Assembly (NCBI RefSeq): GCF_035946055.1
Contig: NZ_CP108364.1
Span: 4,836,001-4,900,000, forward strand
Reading direction: 5' to 3'
Source of the DNA: Streptomyces sp. NBC_01341
GTDB taxonomy: Bacteria; Actinomycetota; Actinomycetes; Streptomycetales; Streptomycetaceae
Length of the DNA stretch: 64,000 bases
The translations under genes and the position numbers were made by a program. The notes beneath the pieces were generated by a model. The model had not been told where the DNA came from. It did no database searches and saw only the letters and a program-made list of their open reading frames with translations. Shown here one piece after another: positions 31,349 to 40,771 of the stretch (positions are counted from its first letter, which is position 1; the number at the start of each line of letters is the position of its first letter).

Positions 31349-32848
31349 ATGAAGACCGTCAACCACTGGATCGGTGGCAAGACCGTCGAGGGCACGTCGG
31401 GCAACCACGGTCCGGTCACCGATCCCGCGACCGGCGCCGTCACCACCCGGGTCGCGCTCGCCTCCACCGAAGAGGTCGACGCCGCGGTCGCCGCAGCGAG
31501 GACCGCGTACGAGAGCTGGGGCACCTCCTCGCTCTCCGCGCGCACCGCCGTCCTCTTCCGCTACCGCGCCCTGCTCGACGCCCGCCGCGACGACATCGCC
31601 GCGCTGATCACCGCCGAGCACGGCAAGGTGCACTCCGACGCTCTCGGCGAGGTCGCCCGGGGCCTGGAGATCGTCGAGCTGGCCTGCGGAATCACCACGC
31701 AGCTCAAGGGCGAGCTGTCCACCCAGGTCTCCAGCAAGGTCGACGTCTCCTCGATCCGCCAGCCGCTCGGAGTGGTCGCGGGCATCACACCGTTCAACTT
31801 CCCGGCCATGGTGCCGATGTGGATGTTCCCGCTGGCCATCGCCTGCGGCAACACCTTCGTCCTGAAGCCCAGCGAGAAGGACCCGTCGGCCGCCAACCTG
31901 CTGGCCGAGCTGGCCGCCGAGGCGGGCCTGCCCGACGGTGTGCTCAACGTCCTGCACGGTGACAAGGTCGCCGTCGACGGTCTCCTCGCCCACCCGGACG
32001 TGGCCGCCGTCTCCTTCGTCGGTTCCACCCCCATCGCCCGTTACATCCACGCCACGGCCTCCGCCAACGGCAAGCGCGTCCAGGCGCTCGGCGGCGCGAA
32101 GAACCACATGCTGGTCCTCCCCGACGCGGACCTCGACGCCGCGGCCGACGCCGCTGTGTCGGCCGCGTACGGCTCCGCCGGTGAGCGCTGCATGGCCATC
32201 TCGGCGGTCGTCGCGGTGAGTTCGATCGCGGACGAGCTGGTGGCCAGGATCCGCGAGCGCGCCGAGAAGATCAAGATCGGTCCCGGCGCGGACCCCACCT
32301 CCGAGATGGGCCCGCTGATCACCGCCGCCCACCGGGACAAGGTCGCCTCCTACGTCACCGGGGCCGCCGCGCAGGGCGCCGACGTCGTCCTGGACGGCAC
32401 CGGGCACACGGTCGAGGGCTTCGAGGACGGCCACTGGATCGGCCTGTCCCTCCTGGACAACGTCTCCACCGACTCCGACGCCTACCGCGACGAGATCTTC
32501 GGTCCCGTCCTGTGCGTCCTGCGCGTCGACACCTACGAGGACGGCGTCGCCCTCATGAACGCGTCGCCCTTCGGCAACGGAACGGCGATCTTCACCCGCG
32601 ACGGTGGCGCGGCCCGCCGCTTCCAGCTGGAGATCGAGGCGGGCATGGTCGGCGTCAACGTGCCGATCCCGGTGCCGGTCGGCTACCACTCCTTCGGCGG
32701 CTGGAAGGACTCCCTGTTCGGCGACCACCACATCTACGGCAACGACGGCGTGCACTTCTACACGCGCGGCAAGGTCGTCACCACCCGCTGGCCCGACCCG
32801 GCCGACGCCCCCGCCGGCGTGGACCTCGGTTTCCCCCGCAACCACTGA
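31349..32848 (+). CDS. iolA: Methylmalonate-semialdehyde dehydrogenase (CoA-acylating)
   Basis: The 499-residue aldehyde dehydrogenase converts malonic or methylmalonic semialdehyde to acetyl- or propionyl-CoA. Signatures include GITPFNFPAMVPMWMFP near 145, FVGSTPIARYIH near 225 and the nucleophile Cys281 in GERCMAI; the CMAISA context is that of MmsA/IolA rather than generic ALDHs. AAGGAGA precedes ATG 31349, 14 nt after iolD. It closes the inositol operon and is followed by a strong hairpin. It could also serve valine catabolism. Confidence 0.95.
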   Translation: MKTVNHWIGGKTVEGTSGNHGPVTDPATGAVTTRVALASTEEVDAAVAAARTAYESWGTSSLSARTAVLFRYRALLDARRDDIAALITAEHGKVHSDALGEVARGLEIVELACGITTQLKGELSTQVSSKVDVSSIRQPLGVVAGITPFNFPAMVPMWMFPLAIACGNTFVLKPSEKDPSAANLLAELAAEAGLPDGVLNVLHGDKVAVDGLLAHPDVAAVSFVGSTPIARYIHATASANGKRVQALGGAKNHMLVLPDADLDAAADAAVSAAYGSAGERCMAISAVVAVSSIADELVARIRERAEKIKIGPGADPTSEMGPLITAAHRDKVASYVTGAAAQGADVVLDGTGHTVEGFEDGHWIGLSLLDNVSTDSDAYRDEIFGPVLCVLRVDTYEDGVALMNASPFGNGTAIFTRDGGAARRFQLEIEAGMVGVNVPIPVPVGYHSFGGWKDSLFGDHHIYGNDGVHFYTRGKVVTTRWPDPADAPAGVDLGFPRNH

Positions 32849-32859
32849 CCGCCTCCCCG

Positions 32860-32900
32860 GCCTGCGACCCCCGTTCCCCTCACGGACGGGGGCCGCAGGC
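32860..32900 (+). terminator. Terminator after iolA
   Basis: Arms 32860-32874 and 32886-32900 pair over 14 bp with one A-C mismatch and an 11-nt loop, 12 nt after the iolA stop. Confidence 0.8.
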
Positions 32901-33004
32901 CTGCCCGCGACATGCAAGCGGGGTGCACGGCCGGGCCGCCGTCCGCGCCGGCCGCAGCCGAAAACCCGTGGCCCGGGGCACGGCGTCCGGCCCATCCTGG
33001 GGCC

Positions 33005-33658
33005 ATGACCGCACCGCACCGGGAGATCCGCGCCCGGCACACCGCCGACACGCTCACCGTCTACCAGGCCTACTCGCCCGCCATCGGTGTCCCGGCAGCC
33101 CGCGAAGGACGGTTCCCGGCGGCCTGGAAGCGCGACCGCATGACCTGGATCAAGCCGAGCTTCCTCTGGATGATGTACCGCTGCGGCTGGGGCACGAAGG
33201 AGGGCCAGGAGATGGTGCTCGCCGTCGAGATCACCCGGGACGGCTTCGCCTGGGCGCTGGAGAACGCCGAACTCTCCCATTACGTCAGGGGAGTGCACCC
33301 CGACCGGGCTGCCTGGCAGCGCGCTCTGCGCCGCAGCCCCACCCGGGTGCAGTGGGACCCCGAGCGCGACCTCCGCCTGAACCCGCTGCCGTACCGTTCC
33401 CTCCAGCTCGGGCTCGGCGGCGAGGCGGCACGGCGGTACGCGGACGAGTGGCTGGTCTCCGTGCGCGACGTCACGCCGCTCGCGCACGACATCCACGGCC
33501 TCGTCGGAGCCGGGCGGCACGACGAGGCCACCGCGCTGCTTCCCCGGGAAACGCCCTACGACCCGGGCTGCACCGTGCCGGACGGGCTGGCGAACTCCCA
33601 CGTCAGCATGGCGAACACCCCCTGGTCGCCCGCACCCGCCGAAAGGCGCCGTTCGTGA
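33005..33658 (+). CDS. DUF4291 family protein
   Basis: The 217-residue soluble protein matches DUF4291: EIRARHTADTLTVYQAYSP near the start, RMTWIKPSFLWMMYRCGWG near 48 and VQWDPERDLRLNPLPYRSLQ near 115. The function is unknown to me. The aromatic, charged core WIKPSFLWMMYR is the family hallmark. ATG 33005 is taken because a longer reading overlaps the iolA terminator. It stands alone. Confidence 0.85.
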   Translation: MTAPHREIRARHTADTLTVYQAYSPAIGVPAAREGRFPAAWKRDRMTWIKPSFLWMMYRCGWGTKEGQEMVLAVEITRDGFAWALENAELSHYVRGVHPDRAAWQRALRRSPTRVQWDPERDLRLNPLPYRSLQLGLGGEAARRYADEWLVSVRDVTPLAHDIHGLVGAGRHDEATALLPRETPYDPGCTVPDGLANSHVSMANTPWSPAPAERRRS

Positions 33659-33771
33659 GCACGGCGTACCGCGTACGGAGTACGGGCCTGCGCGGCGTAC
33701 CTCTCAGGGAGGCCGGTCAGCTCACCCTGGCGGCTTCCCGGGGCGCCGCGTACTCCGTTTAGGGTCGGGTC

Positions 33772-36540
33772 ATGGACCACTCGACTTCCCGGTGGCGGCA
33801 CCGGCTGCCCCGTACCCCAGGCCGGTGGGCCGCGGTCGTCGCCGCCCTCGCCGTACTCGTGGGCGCCGGTACCTGGACCGCCGCGGCCGACGACGACGGC
33901 GAGCCGTCCGTGTACCGGCACGACCGCATGATGAGGATGAACGGGGTGTCCGTCGACACCTCGTACTTCACGTCCGGCGGCTCGCAGCGCAGGCCCGCCG
34001 TCCTCATCGGGCACGGCTTCGGCGGCAGCAAGAACGACGTACGCGCCCAGGCCGAGAAGCTGGCCGCCGACGGCTACGCCGTCATGACCTGGTCCGCCCG
34101 GGGCTTCGGGAGGACCAGCGGCGAGATCACGCTCAACGCGCCCGACGGCGAGGTCAAGGACGTCTCGGGCCTCATCGACTGGCTGGCGGACCGGCCCGAG
34201 GTCGAGCTCGACAAGAAGGGCGACCCCCGGGTGGGTGTCACCGGCGCCTCCTACGGAGGGGCGGTGTCCCTCCTCGCCGCCGGGTACGACAAGCGCGTCG
34301 ACGCCATCGCGCCCGTGATCAGCTACTGGAACCTCGCCGACGCGCTCTTCCCGGACGGTGTGTTCAAGAAGCTCTGGGCGGGGATCTTCGTCACGTCCGG
34401 TGGCGGTTGCCAGAGGTTCCAGAAGCAGTTGTGCGACATGTACGAGCGGGTCGCCGTCAGCGGCAAACCGGACGCCGCGGCGCGCGCACTGCTGACGGAA
34501 CGTTCCCCCGTCGCGGTCGCCGACCGCATCGACGTGCCCGCGCTCATCGTCCAGGGACAGAGCGACTCGCTCTTCCCGCTCGGCCAGTCCGACGCGATGG
34601 CCAGGGCCATCGGCTCCAACGGCGCACCCGTCTCGGTCGACTGGATCGCCGGCGGACACGACGGCGGGGACGACGAGGGCGATCGCGTCCAGGGCCGGGT
34701 CGGTGACTGGTTCGACCGGTATCTGAAGCAGGACAAGGGCGCCGGTACCGGCCCCGGATTCCGGGTGACCCGCACCGGAGGCGTCGACTCCACCGACGGC
34801 GCCGCCCTCAAGCGCGGCGCGAGCAGCGCCACCTATCCCGGACTGACCGGCGGCGGCCGCGAGATCCCCCTGACCGGCGCCCCGCCGATGCCCGCCACGG
34901 GCGGCGGCCCTGCCACCGGTGGGCAGGACGCTCAGCGGGGCGACGGCCGTGCCGCCACCACCGGTGGCGGACGGAGCGCCGCGGCGGGCGGCGCGACGCA
35001 GACGTTCCGCAACCCGGCCGGGGCGAGCCCGCCCTCCATCTCCGCCGTCCCGGGCGTCGGCGGCGGCCTCTCCCAGCTGTCGTCCCTCGGCGTCGGGCTC
35101 TCGGCCGACTTCCCCGGGCAGTACGCCCGCTACGAGTCCGCGCCGCTGGACAGCGCCGTCCGCGTCACCGGTTCGCCCACCGTCCGCGTGAACGTCAAGG
35201 CGGACCAGGGCGACGCGGTGCTGTTCGGCAAGGTGTACGACGTCTCACCGGACGGGAAGCAGCAGGTACTCCCCTCCCAGCTCGTCGCCCCCTACCGGAT
35301 CACCCCCGGCCGGCAGGGCAAGCCGGTCGAGCTGACCCTGCCCGCCGTCGACCACGAGGTGGACGCCGGACACCGGCTGCGGCTCGTGCTCTCCGCCACC
35401 GACCTCGGCTACGCCTCACCCGCCGAGCCCGCCACCTACACCGTCTCCCTCGACGGACCGCTGACCGTCCCCACGGCACCCGCAGTGAAGACCGCCTCGG
35501 CCGTCCTGCCCTGGTGGACCTGGGGGCTCCCGGCCGCGGCGGTCGTCATCGCCGCCGTCCTCCTGCTCACCGCACGCCGTCGCACCACGACACCCGCACC
35601 GGACCCCGCGCTCGCGGACGTACCGCTGCAGATCACGGACCTGTCCAAGAAGTACGCCAAGTCCGTGGACCGGTACGCCGTCCGCGACCTGGGTTTCCGT
35701 GTCGAGAAGGGGCAGGTCCTCGGCCTCCTCGGACCCAACGGCGCCGGCAAGACCACCACGCTGCGCATGCTGATGGGACTCATCACCCCCGACTCCGGCG
35801 AGATCCGGGTCTTCGGCCACGCCATCCGCCCCGGGGCACCCGTGCTGTCCCGCGTGGGGTCCTTCGTCGAAGGCGCGGGCTTCCTGCCCCACCTGTCCGG
35901 CCGCTCCAACCTGGAGCTGTACTGGCAGGCCACCGGCCGCCCGGCCGAGGACGCGCACATCGACGAGGCCCTGGAGATCGCCGGACTCGGCGACGCCCTG
36001 GCCCGTGCCGTGCGCACCTACAGCCAGGGCATGCGGCAGCGGCTCGCCATCGCCCAGGCGATGCTCGGCATGCCGGACCTCCTCATCCTCGACGAACCGA
36101 CCAACGGCCTCGACCCGCCCCAGATCCGCGAGATGCGCGACGTCATGATCCGCTACGCGGCCGGTGGCCGCACCGTGATCGTGTCCAGCCACCTTCTGTC
36201 CGAGGTCGAGCAGTCCTGCACCCACCTCGTGGTCATGGACCGCGGCCGGCTGGTCCAGGCCGGTCCGGTCGCCGAGATCACCGGGTCCGGGGACATGCTG
36301 CTCGTCACCACCGCGGCCGAGGTCGCCGAGCCGCTCGTGGACAAGGTGGGCGCCCTGCCGGGCATCGGCTCCGCCGTGCGCGTGGACGACGGCCGTGGTC
36401 TGCTCGTCCGCCTCGACGGCGCCGGCGCCGCCCAGCTCGTCGCCGACCTGGTCCGTCTCGACGTGCCGGTGACGGGCGTCGGGCCGCACCGCCGCCTCGA
36501 GGACGCCTTCCTCACCCTCATCTCCCAAGGATCCGCATGA
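33772..36540 (+). CDS. Fusion of an extracellular S15-type hydrolase and an ABC transporter ATPase
   Basis: The 922-residue protein joins two activities. Residues 20-40 are a signal-anchor helix. Residues 70-560 are an X-Pro dipeptidyl-peptidase-like alpha/beta hydrolase with nucleophile Ser in GASYGG (about 157-162), Asp in QGQSDSLF and His in AGGHDGG, plus a Gly/Ala-rich linker and a PepX-C-like beta domain. A second helix near 576-600 crosses back, followed by a cytoplasmic ABC ATPase (623-922) with Walker A GPNGAGKTTT (653), signature YSQGMRQR (about 750) and ILDEPTNGLD. The hydrolase would face outside and the ATPase inside. The stop overlaps the next permease gene. The substrate is unknown; peptide or antibiotic handling is conjecture. 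Confidence 0.9.
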   Translation: MDHSTSRWRHRLPRTPGRWAAVVAALAVLVGAGTWTAAADDDGEPSVYRHDRMMRMNGVSVDTSYFTSGGSQRRPAVLIGHGFGGSKNDVRAQAEKLAADGYAVMTWSARGFGRTSGEITLNAPDGEVKDVSGLIDWLADRPEVELDKKGDPRVGVTGASYGGAVSLLAAGYDKRVDAIAPVISYWNLADALFPDGVFKKLWAGIFVTSGGGCQRFQKQLCDMYERVAVSGKPDAAARALLTERSPVAVADRIDVPALIVQGQSDSLFPLGQSDAMARAIGSNGAPVSVDWIAGGHDGGDDEGDRVQGRVGDWFDRYLKQDKGAGTGPGFRVTRTGGVDSTDGAALKRGASSATYPGLTGGGREIPLTGAPPMPATGGGPATGGQDAQRGDGRAATTGGGRSAAAGGATQTFRNPAGASPPSISAVPGVGGGLSQLSSLGVGLSADFPGQYARYESAPLDSAVRVTGSPTVRVNVKADQGDAVLFGKVYDVSPDGKQQVLPSQLVAPYRITPGRQGKPVELTLPAVDHEVDAGHRLRLVLSATDLGYASPAEPATYTVSLDGPLTVPTAPAVKTASAVLPWWTWGLPAAAVVIAAVLLLTARRRTTTPAPDPALADVPLQITDLSKKYAKSVDRYAVRDLGFRVEKGQVLGLLGPNGAGKTTTLRMLMGLITPDSGEIRVFGHAIRPGAPVLSRVGSFVEGAGFLPHLSGRSNLELYWQATGRPAEDAHIDEALEIAGLGDALARAVRTYSQGMRQRLAIAQAMLGMPDLLILDEPTNGLDPPQIREMRDVMIRYAAGGRTVIVSSHLLSEVEQSCTHLVVMDRGRLVQAGPVAEITGSGDMLLVTTAAEVAEPLVDKVGALPGIGSAVRVDDGRGLLVRLDGAGAAQLVADLVRLDVPVTGVGPHRRLEDAFLTLISQGSA

Positions 36541-37421
36541 GCTCCGCAACAGAGATCCGGGCGCTCCCGGAGGCCCCCGGCTACCGTGCCCGCCGCACCC
36601 TGCCGCTGCGGGTGGAGGCGATGAGGCAGCTGCGCAGGCGACGCACCCTGCTCATGGGCGGGGTGCTGGCCGCCCTGCCGTTCATCCTCGTCATCGCCTT
36701 CGCGATCGGGGGCACCCCGGGCGGCGGCGAGGGCGGGGGAGGCGGCTCCCGGATCAACCTGATGGACGTCGCCACGGAGTCGGCGGCGAACTTCGCGGCG
36801 ACCTGCCTCTTCGTCTCCGCCGGCTTCCTGCTGGTCGTACCGGTGGCCCTCTTCTGCGGGGACACCGTGGCCTCCGAGGCGAGCTGGTCCTCGCTTCGCT
36901 ACCTCCTCGCGGCCCCGGTGCCCCGCTCGCGGCTGCTGTGGAGCAAGCTCGTCGTGGCCCTCGGCTTCAGCCTGGCCGCGATGGTGCTGCTGCCGCTCGT
37001 CGCCCTCGGCGTGGGGGCGGCGGCCTACGGCTGGGGGCCGCTGAAGCTGCCCACCGGGGGCGCGCTCACCACCGCGGACACCGTGCCGAGGCTCGCGCTC
37101 GTCGTCGCCTTCGTCTTCGTCTCCCAGCTCGTCACCGCGGGACTGGCGTTCTGGCTGTCGACGAAGACGGACGCACCGCTGGGCGCGGTGGGCGGTGCGG
37201 TCGGTCTCACGATCGTCGGCAACGTCCTGGACGCCGTCACGGCACTCGGCACCTGGCGTGAATTCCTGCCCGCTCACTGGCAGTTCGCCTGGGCGGACGC
37301 GCTCCAGCCCGATCTCGAATGGGGCGGGATGGCGAAGGGCGCAGCCGTGTCCATCACCTATGCCCTGATCCTGTTCGCCCTGGCCTTCCGGGGGTTCAGT
37401 CGTAAGGACATCGTGTCCTGA
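36537..37421 (+). CDS. ABC-2 type transporter permease
   Basis: The 294-residue membrane protein has about six hydrophobic spans, starting with LLMGGVLAALPFILVIAFAI and ending with ITYALILFALAFRGFSRKD. It carries the EASWSSLRYLLAAPVPRSRLLWSKL cytoplasmic motif typical of ABC-2 permeases. The ATG overlaps the fusion ATPase stop as ATGA, so the two form one transporter. Export is the usual direction for this family. Confidence 0.9.
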   Translation: MSSATEIRALPEAPGYRARRTLPLRVEAMRQLRRRRTLLMGGVLAALPFILVIAFAIGGTPGGGEGGGGGSRINLMDVATESAANFAATCLFVSAGFLLVVPVALFCGDTVASEASWSSLRYLLAAPVPRSRLLWSKLVVALGFSLAAMVLLPLVALGVGAAAYGWGPLKLPTGGALTTADTVPRLALVVAFVFVSQLVTAGLAFWLSTKTDAPLGAVGGAVGLTIVGNVLDAVTALGTWREFLPAHWQFAWADALQPDLEWGGMAKGAAVSITYALILFALAFRGFSRKDIVS

Positions 37422-37546
37422 CGTTGACGTTCCGCCACGTCATCGGCGGCCGTTGCGCCATCGAGACTGTTCCGCAACGCTTCCGACGACTCCACGGGGC
37501 CTCCCCGCACGTCACATTCACAGATGTCGACGACGTGGGGGTACGC

Positions 37547-39136
37547 ATGGAACGCGGGACGAGGACGAGGACGTACGGAGGAGCACTGGCCCTGCTCCTG
37601 GGCGCGGCTCTGATCACCGGCTGCGCGGGGTCGAGTCCGGACGGGGCCGAGTCGTCCGTCGACCGGTCGACCGGCAGCGGCGGGCCGGCCGGCGGCAAGC
37701 AGCCCCCGCCCGCCGCGCCGGAGCAGCGGGAGGACGCGGACGGGGCGGCGAAGGACAGCGGCACCCGGGAGAGCGTGGCGCCCGACTACCTGTCGACGTT
37801 CGCACTCGACGTGGACACCGCCAGCTACGGGTACGCGCGCCGTACCCTCGGCGACGGGCAGCTGCCCGCGCCGGACACGGTGCGCCCCGAGGAGTTCGTC
37901 AACAGCTTCCGCCAGGGCTACCGGACGCCGAAGGGCAACGGCTTCTCCGTCACCGTCGACGGAGCCCGGCCCGGCGCGGGGGCCACCGACTGGTCGCTCG
38001 TACGCGTGGGGCTGGCCACCGGGCCCGCAGCGGCCACGGGTGAACGACCGCCCGCCGCACTGACCTTCGTCGTCGACATCTCCGGATCGATGGCCGAGCC
38101 CGGACGTCTCGACCTCGCCAGGACCTCGCTGGGCATCCTCGCCGACGAACTCCGCGACGACGACTCCGTCTCCCTGGTCACCTTCAGCGACGAGGCCGAG
38201 ACCCGGCTGCCCATGACCCGGTTGGGGGGCAACCGCACGAAGGTGAGGGATGCCATCGAGGAGATGCGGCCCGCCGACTCCACCAACGTCGCGGCCGGTG
38301 TCGAACGCGGCTACGACGAGGCGGTCGAAGGCCACCGCAAGGGCGCCACCAACCGGGTGGTCCTGCTCTCCGACGCGCTCGCCAACACCGGCGAGACCGA
38401 CGCCGACGCGATCCTGGAACGGATCGGCGACGCACGCGAGGAGTACGGCATCACGCTGTTCGGCGTGGGCGTCGGCAGCGACTACGGCGACGAGCTGATG
38501 GAACGCCTGACCAACAAGGGCGACGGCAACACCACTTACATCGCGGACGAGTCGCAGGCCAGGAAGGTCTTCGTCGACCAGCTGCCCGCCCACCTCGATC
38601 TGCGCGCCCGGGACGCCAAGGCCCAGGTGGCGTTCGACCGCGGGACCGTCCAGCAGTTCAGGCTGATCGGCTACGAGAACCGGAAGGTCGCTGACGAGGA
38701 CTTCCGTGACGACGGCGTCGACGGCGGCGAGGTCGGCCCCGGCCACACGGTGACCGCGCTCTACGCCGTGCGGCTCCGAGCGGGTGCCTCCGGGCATGTG
38801 GCGACGGCGACGGTGCGCTGGCTCGACCCGGGGACGAGGGAGGCGCACGAGGCGACCGGCTCGGTGAAGACCGGCGCGGTCGACGGAAAGCTCTGGGGCG
38901 AGGCCGGCGCACGGCTCCAGGTGACGGCGGTCGCCGCCTACTTCGCGGACACCCTGCGCGGCGGTGACCTGCCCGGCACGCCCGCGCTCGGTGAACTCGC
39001 CGAGCGGGCACGGACACTGGCCGTTTCCACCGAGGACAGCTCGGTGCAGAAGCTCGCGACGATGATCGAGCAGGCGGACCGGCTGAGCAACGGCGACGAG
39101 CCGCCGGGGCGCGGGAACGAGGGCGAAGTCGGCTGA
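37547..39136 (+). CDS. VWA-domain lipoprotein (YfbK-like)
   Basis: The 529-residue protein has a lipoprotein signal peptide with lipobox LITGC (Cys26), then a Ser/Gly/Pro spacer. An N-terminal YfbK-type domain follows (YLSTFALDVDTASYGYARR; EEFVNSFRQGY), then a von Willebrand factor A domain with the MIDAS motif DISGSM (Asp177) and a C-terminal DUF3520-like domain. It is anchored on the outer face of the membrane. ATG 37547 is chosen because the signal peptide starts there and GTGGGGG is upstream. No gene-specific role is known. Confidence 0.88.
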   Translation: MERGTRTRTYGGALALLLGAALITGCAGSSPDGAESSVDRSTGSGGPAGGKQPPPAAPEQREDADGAAKDSGTRESVAPDYLSTFALDVDTASYGYARRTLGDGQLPAPDTVRPEEFVNSFRQGYRTPKGNGFSVTVDGARPGAGATDWSLVRVGLATGPAAATGERPPAALTFVVDISGSMAEPGRLDLARTSLGILADELRDDDSVSLVTFSDEAETRLPMTRLGGNRTKVRDAIEEMRPADSTNVAAGVERGYDEAVEGHRKGATNRVVLLSDALANTGETDADAILERIGDAREEYGITLFGVGVGSDYGDELMERLTNKGDGNTTYIADESQARKVFVDQLPAHLDLRARDAKAQVAFDRGTVQQFRLIGYENRKVADEDFRDDGVDGGEVGPGHTVTALYAVRLRAGASGHVATATVRWLDPGTREAHEATGSVKTGAVDGKLWGEAGARLQVTAVAAYFADTLRGGDLPGTPALGELAERARTLAVSTEDSSVQKLATMIEQADRLSNGDEPPGRGNEGEVG

Positions 39137-39149
39137 CACCGCGGGCCCG

Positions 39150-39179
39150 GGCCCGGCGGGGGACCGTCCCCGCCGGGCC
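39150..39179 (+). terminator. Terminator of the VWA lipoprotein gene
   Basis: GGCCCGGCGGGG (from 39150) pairs with CCCCGCCGGGCC (39168-39179) in a 12-bp stem, 13 nt after the stop. Confidence 0.65.
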
Positions 39180-39224
39180 GGCTCGCGGGACGCAGGCGGC
39201 TCCCGGCATCACGGTCACGACGGC

Positions 39225-39254
39225 GCCCTGGCTGCCGGGGAGGGCAGCCAGGGC
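39225..39254 (-). terminator. Terminator of the rhamnose operon
   Basis: GCCCTGGCTGCC (39225-39236) and its exact complement (39243-39254) enclose a 6-nt loop, 42 nt after the rhaM stop on the minus strand. Confidence 0.7.
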
Positions 39255-39296
39255 GGCGGTGGTGCCGGCCGGCGAGGTGCGGTCCGGCCGGTGGCC

Positions 39297-39611
39297 CTAC
39301 GCCAGGTGGAACACCTCGGTCAGCGGGAGCATCGCCTCGTCGGCGGCCTCCGGCTGCTCGAAGAAGGCGGCCATGTCCCGCTGCCACCGCGCGTTGACCT
39401 CCGTCGCCGCCATCGCCTCGCGGGCGGCGTGGAAGTCCTCCGTCTCCAGATAGCCGACGAGCAGGCCGTCCTCGCGCAGGAACAGCGAGTAGTTGTGCCA
39501 GCCGGCCTCCGAGAGGGCTTCGAGCATGTCCGGCCACACCTCGGCATGACGCTCACGGTATTCGGCGGTGCGGTCCGCACGGACCTTCAGCAGAAAGCAG
39601 ACGCGCTGCAT
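39297..39611 (-). CDS. rhaM: L-rhamnose mutarotase
   Basis: The 104-residue protein interconverts alpha and beta anomers of L-rhamnose. The whole length fits the family: QRVCFLLKVRADRTAEYRERH, then HAEVWPDMLEAL with the conserved His and YSLFLREDGLLVGYLE. It is the last gene of the importer operon, 17 nt after the binding-protein stop, and is the main reason for assigning rhamnose as the transported sugar. Confidence 0.93.
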   Translation of the reverse strand: MQRVCFLLKVRADRTAEYRERHAEVWPDMLEALSEAGWHNYSLFLREDGLLVGYLETEDFHAAREAMAATEVNARWQRDMAAFFEQPEAADEAMLPLTEVFHLA

Positions 39612-39628
39612 GGAGAGGAGCCCCTCGC

Positions 39629-40714
39629 TCAGAAGTCGAACGTGTCGATGTTCTTGGCGTCGAAGACGGTCGGCTCGCCGAGGATGACCTCACCGTCCTT
39701 GCCGACGGTGTACTCACCGAGCTTGCCCGCCTTGAACGTCTCGCCCTCGGCACCGGTGATCTGCCCCGACGCCAGGGCCGCGGCGGCGTAGGAGCCGAGG
39801 TAGCCGAGCTCCTCCGGGTTCCAGAGCGAGAACTGCTCGACGGTGCCGTCCTTGACGTACTTGCGCATCTGGTTCGGCGTGCCGAGGCCGTTGAGGACGA
39901 CCTTGCCCTTGTACGACGAGTCGCTCAGGTAGCGCGCGGCGGCGGCGATGCCCACCGTCGTGGGGGAGATGATGCCCTTGAGGTCCGGGTAGGCCTGCAT
40001 CAGGCCCTGGGTCTGCTGGAAGGACTTCTGGTCGGCGTCGTCGCCGTACGCGACCTTCACCAGCTGCATGCTCTTGTACTTGGGGAGCTTCAGCTCCTCC
40101 TTCATGAACTCGATCCAGGTGTTCTGGTTCGTCGCGTTCTGCGTCGCGGACAGGATCGCTATCTTGCCCTTGTAACCGATCTGCTCGCCCAGGTGCTGGA
40201 CCAGGCTGCGGCCGATCTCCTCCGAGCTGGCCTGGTTGATGAAGAGCTGGCGGCAGTCCTTTGCCGTGTCGGAGTCGTAGGCGACGACCTTGATGTCCTT
40301 CTTCATGGCCTGCTTGAGCGGACCGCACACCGCGTTCGGGTCGTTCGCCGCGACGAGGATCGCGTCCTGACGCTGCTGGATGAGGGTGTTGATGTAGGAG
40401 ACCTGCGAGGACGCGTTCGCGTCGGACGGACCGACCTCCTTGCCCGTGCCGCCGTACTCCTTCGCCGCGGCGATGCCCGCCTCGTCGACGATCTTCTCGT
40501 ACGGGTTGTTGATCTGCTTCGGCAGGAAGGCGAGCTTGAGCCCCTTCTTCAGCGGGGCGTCCGGGTCGGCCTTCGCGGAGCTGCCGGTCTTCGCACCGCC
40601 GCTGTCCTCGCTGTCCTTCGTGGTGCCGGAGCAGGCGGTCAGGGCGAGGGCCAGGGAGACGGCGGTGGCTGCGGTCGCGACGGCGCGGCGCCCAGCGGCA
40701 TTGCGGAGCATCAT
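39629..40714 (-). CDS. rhaS: Rhamnose ABC transporter substrate-binding lipoprotein
   Basis: The 361-residue exported protein has a lipobox LALTAC (Cys28) and a type I sugar-binding fold: GLKLAFLPKQINNPYE near 58, LIQQRQDAILVAANDPNAV near 110, VVAYDSDTAKDCR near 145 and a C-terminal FDAKNIDTFDF. It matches rhamnose/AI-2-type binding proteins (Peripla_BP_4). It feeds the two permeases and the ATPase transcribed just before it. Confidence 0.92.
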   Translation of the reverse strand: MMLRNAAGRRAVATAATAVSLALALTACSGTTKDSEDSGGAKTGSSAKADPDAPLKKGLKLAFLPKQINNPYEKIVDEAGIAAAKEYGGTGKEVGPSDANASSQVSYINTLIQQRQDAILVAANDPNAVCGPLKQAMKKDIKVVAYDSDTAKDCRQLFINQASSEEIGRSLVQHLGEQIGYKGKIAILSATQNATNQNTWIEFMKEELKLPKYKSMQLVKVAYGDDADQKSFQQTQGLMQAYPDLKGIISPTTVGIAAAARYLSDSSYKGKVVLNGLGTPNQMRKYVKDGTVEQFSLWNPEELGYLGSYAAAALASGQITGAEGETFKAGKLGEYTVGKDGEVILGEPTVFDAKNIDTFDF

Positions 40715-40771
40715 GGCGGCGTGTGCCTTTCGGAGAAGGAGCTGAGAGGTACCGAGCGAAGGGGGAGGGGG

